From: Rhodococcus_F sp040656415
Lineage (GTDB): Bacteria; Actinomycetota; Actinomycetes; Mycobacteriales; Mycobacteriaceae
Assembly: GCF_040656415.1 (NCBI RefSeq)
Contig: NZ_JBFAMC010000002.1
Span: forward strand, 496,001-560,000
Direction of reading: 5' to 3'
Length of the DNA stretch: 64,000 bases
A program made the translations under genes and the position numbers. The notes below the pieces were generated by a model, which was not told the origin of the DNA, did not search any database, and saw only the letters and a program-made list of their open reading frames with translations. This document shows, piece by piece, positions 39,898 to 48,903 of this stretch (positions are counted from its first letter, which is position 1; each line of letters opens with the position of its first letter).

Positions 39898-41310
39898 ATG
39901 CTGGGCGCGATTGCGGCGTTCACCAAGGGAGATGACGTCATCCGATCTACTCAGCATGTTCGTAAACGGAACTTTCGGTGCAGCGATCTCGTAGGCGCGG
40001 CGCTGGCGCTCGTACTCGTCGCGGTCGCGTTCGTCGTACCGTATCTGGGCAATGAGACCATTACTCCGATCATCAACCGGTCGGCGCAATCGGTCAAGGA
40101 CTTCGCTGATGCCGCCCCGCTCTTCGGGTTCCGCGATGTGCACGTCGGCTGGGGCACGCCGTTCGCGGTCCTCATCGCGACTGCGGTGGTCCTGTGGGGT
40201 CCGTCGCTGGCACAACGATTGTCATGGCATCGGCTGGCTGCAGGCACATACCTGACCTCGGTGGCGTGGGCGATGGCGCTGGCAATGGTGGACGGATGGC
40301 AGCGCGGCTTCGTCGATCGGCTCACGTCCAGAGACGAATACCTGCACGAGGTGCCCGGAATCACCGATATTCCGTCGATGCTTCGTGGCTTCTCGCAGAG
40401 AATCTTGGACTACCAACCTGATTCGTGGACCACTCACGTAGCCGGGCATCCGCCCGGTGCGGTGCTGACGTTCGTGTGGCTGGATCGGATCGGACTGAGC
40501 GGTGGGGCCTGGGCATCCACACTGTGCGTTGTGGTCGGGTCGAGCGCCACAGTGGCGGTGATCGTCACGGTCCGTGCACTCGGTGACGAGGCGATGGCAC
40601 GCCGGGCCGCCCCGTTCCTGGCCTTGGCGCCCGCGGTTATCTGGATCGCCGCGTCGGCCGATGCCGTCTTCACAGGTGTGGTCGCTTGGGGGATTGCGCT
40701 CCTTGCGCTCTCTGCCTCCAGCAGTGTGCGGTATCCGTGGATGGCCGCGCTCGGAGCGGGTGTCTTGCTCGGATTCGGCGTATACCTCAGCTACGGCCTG
40801 ATGTTGATGGCCATACTGGCTGTTGCAGTGCTTCTCGTCGCCCGGAATGCGCGGCCGTTCTTCGGCGCCATGGTCGGGGCGCTGGCCGTCGCCGCGATCT
40901 TCACTGCCTACGGGTTCTGGTGGTTCGACGGCTACACACTGGTGCAGGAGCGCTATTACCAGGGAATCGCCTCGGACCGGCCTTTCGCTTACTGGGGTTG
41001 GGCGAACTTCGCCGCGCTCGTATGTGCGGTGGGAGTGGCAGTGCCTGCCGCTCTGCCCCGCGCTTTTTCCTGGTCGCGATTGCGGGCGCTGTCGCCGGTT
41101 CCGGTACTCGTGATATCAGCGCTGCTAATCGTGGTGATCGCGGACCTCAGCAGGTTGAGCAAGGCGGAGACCGAGCGTATCTGGTTGCCGTTCCAAGTTT
41201 GGCTTCTTACCGCGCCGGCGCTCCTACCGAGAGGTAGTCACAGATTCTGGCTGGCAGCGCAGGCCGTCGGGGCGCTCGCAATCAACCATCTGTTGTTCAC
41301 CAATTGGTGA
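39898..41310 (+). CDS. Polytopic integral membrane protein (Rv0541c-like)
   Basis: About 470 residues with roughly eleven to thirteen hydrophobic segments, beginning with DLVGAALALVLVAVAFVVPYLG. A conserved outside loop after the first segments (VPGITDIPSMLRGF, HVAGHPPGAVLTFVWLDR) recalls GT-C glycosyltransferase-like membrane proteins. The mtnP-epimerase-GT2-DUF2064 neighbourhood includes a similar protein, Rv0541c, in M. tuberculosis. Start is uncertain: ATG 39898 is chosen, ATG 39877 would overlap the mtnP start, and neither has a good ribosome site. Likely uses or moves a lipid-linked sugar; inference only. Confidence 0.75.
   Translation: MLGAIAAFTKGDDVIRSTQHVRKRNFRCSDLVGAALALVLVAVAFVVPYLGNETITPIINRSAQSVKDFADAAPLFGFRDVHVGWGTPFAVLIATAVVLWGPSLAQRLSWHRLAAGTYLTSVAWAMALAMVDGWQRGFVDRLTSRDEYLHEVPGITDIPSMLRGFSQRILDYQPDSWTTHVAGHPPGAVLTFVWLDRIGLSGGAWASTLCVVVGSSATVAVIVTVRALGDEAMARRAAPFLALAPAVIWIAASADAVFTGVVAWGIALLALSASSSVRYPWMAALGAGVLLGFGVYLSYGLMLMAILAVAVLLVARNARPFFGAMVGALAVAAIFTAYGFWWFDGYTLVQERYYQGIASDRPFAYWGWANFAALVCAVGVAVPAALPRAFSWSRLRALSPVPVLVISALLIVVIADLSRLSKAETERIWLPFQVWLLTAPALLPRGSHRFWLAAQAVGALAINHLLFTNW
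39931..39942. promoter_or_regulatory. GATGACGTCATC palindrome at the mtnP divergent junction
   Basis: A perfect 12-bp palindrome just upstream of mtnP and inside the first codons of the divergent membrane protein gene. Possible regulator site; also coding, so selection is uncertain. Confidence 0.3.
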
Positions 41311-41360
41311 CGCAGAGCAGCGAACGCCTGCCTTTGTTCACAAAAAGACGAAAGTGGGGT

Positions 41361-41389
41361 TTGAACAATACGGAAAGGTTCTCTACTCT
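41361..41389 (+). promoter_or_regulatory. Promoter of the whiB3-like gene
   Basis: TTGAAC (41361-41366), 17-base spacer, TACTCT (41384-41389). Predicts a start near 41396 and a leader of about 135 bases containing an upstream ORF. Confidence 0.6.
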
Positions 41390-41430
41390 CGGTGTGGCAT
41401 CCCTCGCCTGACTTGAAGAGGACACGGATC

Positions 41431-41547
41431 ATGGCCCTGATGATTGGCATCGACGTCGGTGCAGCTGACCTGGCCCGGAAACGCACCCCGGAATTCCGCC
41501 TGGAAAGTCTGCATTTGTCAGGAGGAGTGAGATGTCCAGTCGGCTGA
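41431..41547 (+). CDS. Upstream ORF overlapping the whiB3-like start
   Basis: A 38-codon frame starting MALMIGIDVGAADLARKR with GAAGAGGA upstream. It ends 16 bases inside whiB in another frame, and its codons contain the whiB Shine-Dalgarno AGGAGGAG. Ribosomes finishing it would meet the whiB start, so it could couple or gate WhiB translation. Translation is unproven. Confidence 0.4.
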   Translation: MALMIGIDVGAADLARKRTPEFRLESLHLSGGVRCPVG

Positions 41548-41867
41548 GTCTTCCCACCCCGGTGGCGGAGGTGTGGGATTGGCAGAGGGAGGCCGCATGC
41601 CGCGGTCGCGAATCGTCTGTCTTCTTCCATCCCGATCGCGAACGAGGTCGTGCACGAGAGATTCGAGACCTGCAGGCCAAGCTCGTCTGCAGCGGATGCC
41701 CGGTACTGGTGTCCTGTAGGAGGCACGCGCTCAGTGTCGGTGAACCGTACGGGATTTGGGGAGGGCTGTCGGCCCATGAACGCGCCGAACTTCTCGATGC
41801 TCACAACGGTTCGGTGGACGACGCTGTGGCGGACTCGTTCGGTTTCGATCGCGCGCACCAAGCCTGA
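41532..41867 (+). CDS. WhiB-family redox regulator, WhiB3-like
   Basis: A 111-residue Wbl protein. The [4Fe-4S] ligands are Cys23, Cys53, Cys56 and Cys62 (CRG...CSGCPVLVSC), followed by the GIWGG turn (74-78). The N-terminal half (PVAEVWDWQREAACRGRESS, FFHPDRERGRAR) resembles WhiB3 closely in pattern. WhiB3-type proteins sense oxygen/NO and redox state and, bound to the principal sigma factor, control lipid and redox genes; this window is rich in lipid metabolism. The C-terminal tail differs from the basic AT-hook-like tail of M. tuberculosis WhiB3: it is acidic (SVDDAVADSFGFD). ATG 41532 has a strong AGGAGGAG. Confidence 0.9.
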   Translation: MSSRLSLPTPVAEVWDWQREAACRGRESSVFFHPDRERGRAREIRDLQAKLVCSGCPVLVSCRRHALSVGEPYGIWGGLSAHERAELLDAHNGSVDDAVADSFGFDRAHQA

Positions 41868-41884
41868 CCCTCGACGACGGCGGA

Positions 41885-42139
41885 TCAGTCCGGCAGCCGC
41901 CGCATCTCGATGATGGTCAGACCCAGCGCGTCGAACCGGGCCAGCATGCCACGGAGGTCTGTGGGGCTGTCCACCCGACCGTAGAGGGTGGTGTCGCCGG
42001 TGGTCACGTTCGACACGTCCAGTTCGGGAAAGGCGGCCAGCACCCGATCGGAGAGGACTCCGGAGATCAGGAACGTGTACCTGATGTTGCCGGGCCAACT
42101 CGAACCGGGACGTACCACGTCGAGTTCCTCCAATCGCAT
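41885..42139 (-). CDS. Small protein with ACT-like alpha/beta pattern
   Basis: 84 residues. The pattern YTFLISGVLSDRVLAAFPELD, TTLYGRVDSPTDLRGMLARF, LGLTIIEMRRL gives a beta-alpha-beta-beta-alpha-beta order like an ACT domain. Short actinobacterial proteins of this type are often found alone and have no known function. Converges on whiB with 17 bases between stops. Confidence 0.6.
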   Translation of the reverse strand: MRLEELDVVRPGSSWPGNIRYTFLISGVLSDRVLAAFPELDVSNVTTGDTTLYGRVDSPTDLRGMLARFDALGLTIIEMRRLPD

Positions 42140-42222
42140 CGTCTTCGACAGCAGCGTCAGCCGCTGATCTCAGAGTGACCCACCGGATCGACCCGTGCAT
42201 CACCCGCAAGTGGTGAACCGGC

Positions 42223-44868
42223 TCAGAGCAATCCGCTGCGCTGAGCCGCTGCGATGGCGTCGCGGCGGGATTTGACCCCGAGCTTTCGGTAAATTCCGCG
42301 CAGATGCGTCTTCACGGTATTCACAGATACGCACAGATCGGCGGCGATCTGCTCGGCGGTGCGCCACGACGGAAGTTCCGTCAGGAGTTCCAATTCGCGT
42401 CGAGTCAACAAGTCGGACGCGCTGCTCGGCTCATGCGGGAAGGATGCACGTAGAAGGTCCGCGAAGGGCTCGAGGACGCCGAATCGTCCGGTGCTCCGGA
42501 CGAGAAGTTCCCGAATCTGTCGACCGCAGTCGTGGAAGGGGCGCAGGACGGATTGGGGTTCCGCAAGACGCAGGGCCTCGGTCAAGGCGCGGTGGGCGCG
42601 TGAATCATGTTTGCGAGCATGTGCGATCAGGGCGTCCACGAGCCACGCCGCTATCAGATTTGTTTCTGCCACACACTTCAGATCACCAGCGAGGACGGGT
42701 TGCAGCCGTTTGTCGGCAGCATCGAGACGGTGAGCGTGAAGATGGGCGATCGCTTCGAGAACCGCGGCGTCGCCGCTCGCTCCCAGGAAGGATTGCGTTT
42801 GTGCTACCAGCTCCTTGGCCCAAGCAGTCTCACCTGTGGTGAGGTATGCGCACAGTATTCCGGGCGTAAGCACCGCTCTGATTCCAGGTGGCACGGGTAG
42901 GGAATCAGACAGCGGCCAGTGCGTGTGCAAAGACGTCACCGATTTGTGCCGGTGCTCGCAGTCGTCGAGACCGAAAAGGGCTGCGACACTGTCGGCTAGT
43001 CGCGCCGCGTCGTTGTTCGCGGGACGGAGAGCATCGGCGGCTTCGAGGGCGATCGCTGCGGCGTCGCTGTCGATCCGGAGGTAGCGGCGCCAGGAGTCGA
43101 CGAGGCTCACCAGCTGGATGGTCGGATCCTCGGCCACCGAGTGGGCCGAGCCGATCGACAGGGCCTCGTCCGAGAATTCTGACGCCTGAACTACATCCCC
43201 CCGGGACATTGCTGTTGCCGCCAGAGTTCCCAGGCAATAGATGACGCTCAGTGGGGTATCAACGAGTCTGGCGTGGGCCAGCGCTTTCGTCAGTGCGTGC
43301 TCAGATTCGTCGGTTCGGCCGAGGAAGAGGAGAGCGCGCCCCTCCTGCAGGTAGACGAATGCGTCGAGTCCCGGGTCGCCGGTAGCTTCCACCCCTACAC
43401 TGCGGAGGCGGTTCAGGGCATCGTCGATGTCGCCGGTCTGAATGGAGGCCTGGACACGGAGCGATTCGCGCAGCAGGAGGTGCACACGAGATTCTGGACC
43501 ATCGTCGACCAGCAGCCCCGACGGGGCACGGTCGAGGAGCTCGAGAGTTGACGTGACTACCGGTATGTTTCCAGCGTCCAGCGCCGCGGCGGCGCGAATC
43601 AACCGCGCCGACGGATGGTTCTGTGACGACCGGGGCGCCTGGGTGAGAAGCTGGTCTACGGCTTCGCTGTGGCCTTCCACGATCAGGGAAAGAGAACAGC
43701 GGCCGAGGAGTTCCACGATCTCGCCATGGTCGCAGGAGTTCACAGCGTGTTCGAGAGCGAGCAGGGAGTCGCCAGAGTCCGCGTGCCAGCGGGCGACCGC
43801 CAGTTCGAGGCGTTCGACCTCGACGTGACCGATTCGGCTGATCTCAGCTCGGAGATAGCTTCTCAGCAGCGGATGGTAGCGATACCGGGTCGGGGACTCG
43901 GCGATTCGGCTGATCAAGAAATTGCGGTGCTCGAGCCAGTCGATCTTGCTGCGTGCGTCGGTGCAATTGGTCAGCTTCTCTGCGAGTTCGACGGTGAACG
44001 AGGCGGGTACGGAGGTGCGCAACAGGAATTCACGCATGTCTTCCGTCTGGCCTGAGAGGACCTCCTCGATGAGATAATCGGCCACCGCCCGGCGATCGCC
44101 CGTGAACTCGGCCATCAAGCGGCTCGGATCCGGATGTTCTTCCAAAGACATTCCTGCTAAACGTATTCCGGCTGCCCAACCTTCAGTGCGGTCCATGAGA
44201 GCAGTCAGATCATCCGCGTTGAGGCGTACATCGTGCTCGGCGAGCATTTCTTCTGCCTCGTTGGGGGTGAAAGCGAGATCTCGCGCCGAGATTGTGAAGA
44301 GCTTGCCGTCCAGACGAAGTCGTTGGAGGGCCAACGGCGGTTCGAACCGGCCGCAGACGATCGTTCGAAGCGTAGGAGGTTGCCAACGCATGAAGGCTTC
44401 GAGGTCGGCTAGAACGTCGCCGTCGTGCAGGAGATGGGCGTCGTCGATCACCATCCAGACGCTCTCGGCGAGTTCGTTGAATGCCGCCGACAGTAGTGCG
44501 CCGAAATCGGGGGAGGTGGAATCGAGTTGTGCGCACAGCTTCTGTAACCGACGATTTCCGGATTCGGTGAGGGAACGCAGAATCGCCCGGTGAAAGGCGT
44601 CGACATCGTTGTACCTCTCCTCGATCGTCAGCCAGACGATCGTGGGAGCATGTTCGGCGGCGAGTACTTCCCGTGCCCAATCGGCGACGGCGCGCGTCTT
44701 GCCCGACCCCGCCGGCGCACAGACCAGCGCAACCGGATAGGTGTGGGCGTCGTCGGTAAGGGCTGTGGTGAGCAGGGCGTACAGGCGGGTGCGGGTGACC
44801 GTTCGCCCCCCGGCGCCGGAAGGTATTCGAGTGCTCCGATGAAACTCCTCGGTATGTATTGCCGTCAC
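42223..44868 (-). CDS. Large ATP-binding LuxR-family regulator (LAL/MalT-like)
   Basis: About 881 residues from GTG 44868 with GGGGGT upstream. Walker A APAGSGKT (51-58), Walker B WMVIDDAHLL, STAND-type winged helix region (LTNCTDARSKIDWLEHRNFLIS), a long helical repeat (TPR-like) middle, and a C-terminal LuxR helix-turn-helix LTRRELELLTELPSWRTAEQ...VNTVKTHLRGIYRKLGVKSR. Such STAND regulators activate catabolic or secondary-metabolism genes in response to a ligand. It is next to, and in the same direction as, the alkylsulfatase gene, whose regulation is a plausible target. Confidence 0.9.
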   Translation of the reverse strand: MTAIHTEEFHRSTRIPSGAGGRTVTRTRLYALLTTALTDDAHTYPVALVCAPAGSGKTRAVADWAREVLAAEHAPTIVWLTIEERYNDVDAFHRAILRSLTESGNRRLQKLCAQLDSTSPDFGALLSAAFNELAESVWMVIDDAHLLHDGDVLADLEAFMRWQPPTLRTIVCGRFEPPLALQRLRLDGKLFTISARDLAFTPNEAEEMLAEHDVRLNADDLTALMDRTEGWAAGIRLAGMSLEEHPDPSRLMAEFTGDRRAVADYLIEEVLSGQTEDMREFLLRTSVPASFTVELAEKLTNCTDARSKIDWLEHRNFLISRIAESPTRYRYHPLLRSYLRAEISRIGHVEVERLELAVARWHADSGDSLLALEHAVNSCDHGEIVELLGRCSLSLIVEGHSEAVDQLLTQAPRSSQNHPSARLIRAAAALDAGNIPVVTSTLELLDRAPSGLLVDDGPESRVHLLLRESLRVQASIQTGDIDDALNRLRSVGVEATGDPGLDAFVYLQEGRALLFLGRTDESEHALTKALAHARLVDTPLSVIYCLGTLAATAMSRGDVVQASEFSDEALSIGSAHSVAEDPTIQLVSLVDSWRRYLRIDSDAAAIALEAADALRPANNDAARLADSVAALFGLDDCEHRHKSVTSLHTHWPLSDSLPVPPGIRAVLTPGILCAYLTTGETAWAKELVAQTQSFLGASGDAAVLEAIAHLHAHRLDAADKRLQPVLAGDLKCVAETNLIAAWLVDALIAHARKHDSRAHRALTEALRLAEPQSVLRPFHDCGRQIRELLVRSTGRFGVLEPFADLLRASFPHEPSSASDLLTRRELELLTELPSWRTAEQIAADLCVSVNTVKTHLRGIYRKLGVKSRRDAIAAAQRSGLL

Positions 44869-44989
44869 GCAGACCCCCAATTCTCGCTGGACCGAGAAAC
44901 GATCTTCGACAAGCACCGATCATCGACCTGGACGGTCGACATGGCTGATATTAGCGAGAGCGTGCTGGTCTACGTGCGTGAATGTGCAG

Positions 44990-45029
44990 GCCCGAGACAT
45001 CGGGCCTCGCAGGCATCGATGTCTCGGGC
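44990..45029. repeat. 13-bp perfect inverted repeat between LuxR and alkylsulfatase genes
   Basis: GCCCGAGACATCG (44990-45002) and CGATGTCTCGGGC (45017-45029) with a 14-base gap, in a 319-base non-coding stretch. It is about 120 bases upstream of the LuxR gene and 160 bases downstream of the alkylsulfatase stop: terminator of the latter or operator of the former. Nothing else was recognised in the gap. Confidence 0.55.
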
Positions 45030-45187
45030 TGAACGGTTTGGTCCATCAGGGCGTGACGTTGGTGAAACTCGGTTCAGCGACAGGGGTTGTCCGTCGGTGG
45101 GGTCGGGGGTTGCCTTGCGTGTTCGAGAACGAACGAGCAACGCCCCGACTTCGTGCCCGGGGTCGCCAACGTCGTGAGCAGCGAAAA

Positions 45188-46996
45188 CTAGGGCGTGACG
45201 ATGGGGAACGCGGGATCGGGTGCGTCGATCAGATTCGTGAGAACGAGTAGCTTCGACGGGTCGCCAGTCACTGCAATTCCCTCGATTCCCGTTCCGGTGA
45301 ACAGTCCGAGTAGCTGCATCTTCGTCAACGTCAGAGTGACATCGGGTGTCACAGAAGTTCTCGGCGAATCTGTCAGAATCAGTGCGCCGTTGGACAGCGT
45401 CGTACGGTAATGCGCTTCAGGCTCGGTGAAATGCCATTCGACGACAAGGGACTTGTCCCACGCGCGGGGGCCGTTGATACGCAGGGCCATCGAGTCGAAG
45501 ATCTGCTCGAGGGTGAGCGCTCCCAGCACGTCGAGGGCGAGGGTGCGGATGGGGGGCGGAACGATGCCATCCCGCAGTTCGAGTGCGCCCGTGAGATAGA
45601 AATTGCGCCATATCGCGTTCTCCGAACCGAACCCGAGTCGTTCGTAGGTGCGGGCGAGCAACTCTTTGGCCTCGCTGTCCGACGGGTCGGCGAACACGGC
45701 ATGCTTGAGGAGTTCGGCGGCGAACCGGAGATCGCCTTCCTCGAAGTACCGCGTCGCCTTCCTCCGGACCTCGGCCTGTCCACCCATGCATTCCACGTAC
45801 CTGGCAGCAGCGCTCTCGGGTGGGTGCTGCCAGAGTGACGACGGGTTGCCGTCGAACCAGCCCATGTAGCGCTGGTAGATGGCCTTCACATTGTGGCTGA
45901 CCGATCCGTAGTATCCCCTTGCATGCCATGCTGATTCGAGTGCAGGCGGCATAGGAAAGTTCTCGGCGATCTCGATACCGGTCATGCCCGTGTTCAGCAT
46001 GCGCAATGTCTGGTCGTGCAGGTACTGGTATAGGTCGCGCTGCTGAGACAGGTACGTGACCACCCGGTCGCGACCCCACGTCGGCCAGTGGTGGGACGCG
46101 AACGCGACGTCGTAGTCACCGTCGAACATCTCGATGGCCTCGCCGAGGTAGCGTGACCACGTTCGGGCATCTCGGACCAGGGCACCTCGTGGAGTCAGGA
46201 TGTTGTGCAGGTTGTGAGTGGCGTTCTCCGCCATGCACAGTGCTCGCTGGTCGGCGAACAGGAAGTTCATCTCCGCCGGCGCCTCGGCGCCTGGTGTCAT
46301 TTGGAAGATCATCCGGATGCCGTCCACCGTCTCCACCTGACCGGTGTGGGTTATGTCGACAGTGGGTGGGATCAGCCCCGGGGCCCCGGACGACGTGGTG
46401 ATTCCCAAACCGGCACTCAGGTGTCCGTCCGGCCCCTTCGGGAGCATGGCGCCGAACATGTACGAGGCTCGTCTGTTCATTGCAGGCCCGGCATAGATGT
46501 TCTCGGAGACAGCGTGTTCGAGAAAGCCCTCGGGGGCGAGGATCGGAACGTCCCCACGGCCGTTCGGCAGCACACCCCTGACGCCCCCGAAATGATCCGC
46601 GTGCGAATGGGTGTAGATCACGCCGGTGACAGGACGCTCGCCCCGGTTGCGCCGGTACAGAGCCAGCCCAGCGGCCGCGGTCTCCTTGGAAATCAATGGA
46701 TCGATGACGAGTACCCCGGTTTCGCCCTCGACGATCGTCATGTTGGATATATCGAATCCGCGCACCTGGTAGATGCCCTTGGTTACCTCGTACAGGCCGT
46801 TGATCGCGCACAGCTGGGACTGGCGCCACAGGCTTGGATCGGCCGTGTCCGGGCAGTCACCGGCCAGGAACGAATACTTCTGCATATCCCAGACGATGCG
46901 ACCGTCGTCGTCCGTGACGGTGCACGGGTCGAGTCGATCGACGAAGCCGCGGTTCGCGTCGTCGAAATCGGTGCTGTCCGAGAAGTCGAGTGTCAT
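45188..46996 (-). CDS. Alkyl sulfatase, metallo-beta-lactamase type (SdsA1-like)
   Basis: 602 residues in three domains. The N-terminal metallo-beta-lactamase domain has the zinc motif THSHADHFGG and further ligands in ENATHNLHN and ASHHWPTWG; an alkylsulfatase dimerisation domain follows (about 370-490, AVFADPSDSEAKELLARTYERLGF); the C-terminal SCP2-like domain (about 495-602) binds the alkyl chain. It hydrolyses alkyl sulfates such as SDS to alcohol and sulfate. No signal peptide, unlike Pseudomonas SdsA1, so it acts in the cytoplasm. The released alcohols would feed fatty acid degradation. Probably controlled by the neighbouring LuxR-type regulator (inference). Confidence 0.9.
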   Translation of the reverse strand: MTLDFSDSTDFDDANRGFVDRLDPCTVTDDDGRIVWDMQKYSFLAGDCPDTADPSLWRQSQLCAINGLYEVTKGIYQVRGFDISNMTIVEGETGVLVIDPLISKETAAAGLALYRRNRGERPVTGVIYTHSHADHFGGVRGVLPNGRGDVPILAPEGFLEHAVSENIYAGPAMNRRASYMFGAMLPKGPDGHLSAGLGITTSSGAPGLIPPTVDITHTGQVETVDGIRMIFQMTPGAEAPAEMNFLFADQRALCMAENATHNLHNILTPRGALVRDARTWSRYLGEAIEMFDGDYDVAFASHHWPTWGRDRVVTYLSQQRDLYQYLHDQTLRMLNTGMTGIEIAENFPMPPALESAWHARGYYGSVSHNVKAIYQRYMGWFDGNPSSLWQHPPESAAARYVECMGGQAEVRRKATRYFEEGDLRFAAELLKHAVFADPSDSEAKELLARTYERLGFGSENAIWRNFYLTGALELRDGIVPPPIRTLALDVLGALTLEQIFDSMALRINGPRAWDKSLVVEWHFTEPEAHYRTTLSNGALILTDSPRTSVTPDVTLTLTKMQLLGLFTGTGIEGIAVTGDPSKLLVLTNLIDAPDPAFPIVTP

Positions 46997-47233
46997 GTTC
47001 TTCCTCCACTGGGGAACTGCGCGGCCTGGGCAAGCTGGGCAGAAATGGGGCGTGGCCTGGTACCGGGGGTTGGATGACTTCCCTCGGGGTACTCGATTGA
47101 GACTCTGGCACTTGTCCTGCAGCGGCGCATCATCCTTTGCAGATGAGGATCACCCCGCAAGGATGATGTGGTCGGTTCTGCGACGTCGGACGATGTGACT
47201 GTTCGCTATCACACTTTCGAGAAGGGCATGGAC

Positions 47234-47659
47234 ATGACGACCAACCCGGAGTCCGGCACGGACAGCCCTGTCAAGCAGGGTATTGCAGCAGGTACGTCCA
47301 TTGCGGCAGCCATCCTGTTGCTGACCGTCGGCGTGGTCTCGTTCTTCCAGGGCATCGCTGCGGTTGCCTCCGATGACCTGCTGGTCATTGGCGTCGAGTA
47401 CACCTACCAGTTCGATACCACCGCTTGGGGCTGGGCACACATCGTTCTCGGTGTTCTTCTCGCGATCAGCGCGATCGGACTTATGACCGGTGCCATGTGG
47501 GCGCGCATCGCGGCTATCGGCTTCGCTTCTCTGTCGATTCTCGCGAACTTCCTGTGGCTGCCCTACTACCCGATGTGGTCGATTCTGATCATCGCACTCG
47601 ATGTGGTCGTGATCTGGGCTGTCAGCACCTGGGACACCAAGTCGGTCAGCGAGGCATGA
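47234..47659 (+). CDS. DUF7144-like four-TM membrane protein
   Basis: About 141 residues; ATG 47234 is seven bases after GAAGGG (ATG 47228 is too close). Four membrane segments: GTSIAAAILLLTVGVVSFFQGIAAV, WAHIVLGVLLAISAIGLMTG, IAAIGFASLSILANFLWLP and SILIIALDVVVIWAVST, with the loop VEYTYQFDTTAWGW typical of this actinobacterial family. Function unknown. Single gene. Confidence 0.82.
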   Translation: MTTNPESGTDSPVKQGIAAGTSIAAAILLLTVGVVSFFQGIAAVASDDLLVIGVEYTYQFDTTAWGWAHIVLGVLLAISAIGLMTGAMWARIAAIGFASLSILANFLWLPYYPMWSILIIALDVVVIWAVSTWDTKSVSEA

Positions 47660-47819
47660 TTCGATAAGCGCAGAATCGGAGCCCGGGGTCCGCGGATTGC
47701 GACCTCGGGGTGCGGACGAGACGATTGCAATATGCAAGTTCTCCGGGGCAACCGGAGTTTCGGGTGTTGTCGGGAGATGTTCCTAGCTGGCTGGGCAACC
47801 TCTGTTAGCGTCACCAGGC

Positions 47820-48860
47820 ATGTCGATCGTTAGTCGTGGGCGCCCCGCAGGCAGGTTTTTTCTTCTCTTGAGCGCGCTGGTCATGGTGATCGTCGCGGTC
47901 ACGGCCGCACCCGTCTCGGCCCAGCCGACATCGGCATCCGAAACAACCTGGTTGTGTCGACCTGGTCAGGCTGACGATCCTTGCGGCGGCCGGTCCGGCG
48001 CTCCGATCGACTGCTTCTACGTCTATCCCACGGTGTCGCTGCAGCCGACGGCGAATGCCAACTTCGACGCCTCGCCCGAGTTGCGTGCAGTGGCCCGCCT
48101 GCAGGCTGAACCCTTCGGTCAGAACTGCAACGTGTGGGCGCCGGTGTATCGGCAGAGCACACTGCGAGCCCTGTTCAACGGGACACCGCAGGAGCGCAGT
48201 GCAGCGGCGAGTCTCGCCTACGACGACATCGAAAACGCCTGGGACGATTATCTTGCCCATCACAACGACGGACGTGGCGTGGTCCTCATCGGACACTCCC
48301 AGGGCACTTACATGCTGCGGTCGTTGATTCGCAATCGGATCGATGGTGAGCCTGTCCAGTCACAACTGGTGTCGGCGCTCCTGATCGGCGGAAACGTGCT
48401 GGTCCGCAAGGGTGAAGGGATCGGTGGCGACTTCACTTCCGTGCCGGCCTGCACGGACCCGGCGCAGACCGGTTGCGTTGTCGCGTACTCGGCGTACTCG
48501 GCCACCCCGCCTGCCGACGCCAAGTTCGGCGTGGTACCGCAGACGGCCGGATCTGGCAGTGGCCGAGTGAGCCTTCCGTTCGGGCCCGAGTACGAGGTTC
48601 TGTGCACCAATCCGGGGTCGCTGCGTGACAACGCCGACTCCCCCATCCACGGGATCTTTCTGGGCCATGAGGTCAACGGCTTCGATGCCCGGTGCACCGA
48701 CAACGGAGCGTCGAACGTGCTGATGGTCAGCGGACCCGCCGCCGCCCTGCTGCCGGCGATTCCGGGCGCCGACTGGGGACTGCATCAGATCGACATCAAC
48801 CTTGCGCAGCGGGACCTGGTCGACCTCATCGGCGCTCAGAGTGCGGCCTACCTGGGCTGA
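47820..48860 (+). CDS. Secreted DUF3089 alpha/beta hydrolase
   Basis: 346 residues with a Sec signal peptide (FFLLLSALVMVIVAVTAAPVSA, cleaved near residue 34). The mature enzyme has the nucleophile elbow VVLIGHSQGTYML and segments IDCFYVYPTVSLQP and NVWAPVYRQSTL typical of DUF3089, a lipase/esterase-like family in Nocardiales. Several cysteines (for example CRPGQADDPC, CTDPAQTGC, CTNPG, CTDNG) suggest disulfides outside the membrane. Substrate unknown. Confidence 0.85.
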   Translation: MSIVSRGRPAGRFFLLLSALVMVIVAVTAAPVSAQPTSASETTWLCRPGQADDPCGGRSGAPIDCFYVYPTVSLQPTANANFDASPELRAVARLQAEPFGQNCNVWAPVYRQSTLRALFNGTPQERSAAASLAYDDIENAWDDYLAHHNDGRGVVLIGHSQGTYMLRSLIRNRIDGEPVQSQLVSALLIGGNVLVRKGEGIGGDFTSVPACTDPAQTGCVVAYSAYSATPPADAKFGVVPQTAGSGSGRVSLPFGPEYEVLCTNPGSLRDNADSPIHGIFLGHEVNGFDARCTDNGASNVLMVSGPAAALLPAIPGADWGLHQIDINLAQRDLVDLIGAQSAAYLG

Positions 48861-48903
48861 TGCTTGCGCGGGCGGCGGGCCCGCGCTCTGTCGACGACGT
48901 TCG

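Noticed and set aside
41238..42209. 323-codon minus-strand frame across the whiB region
   Set aside because: It crosses the whiB gene and the small ACT-like gene; WhiB cysteine motifs on the plus strand decide.
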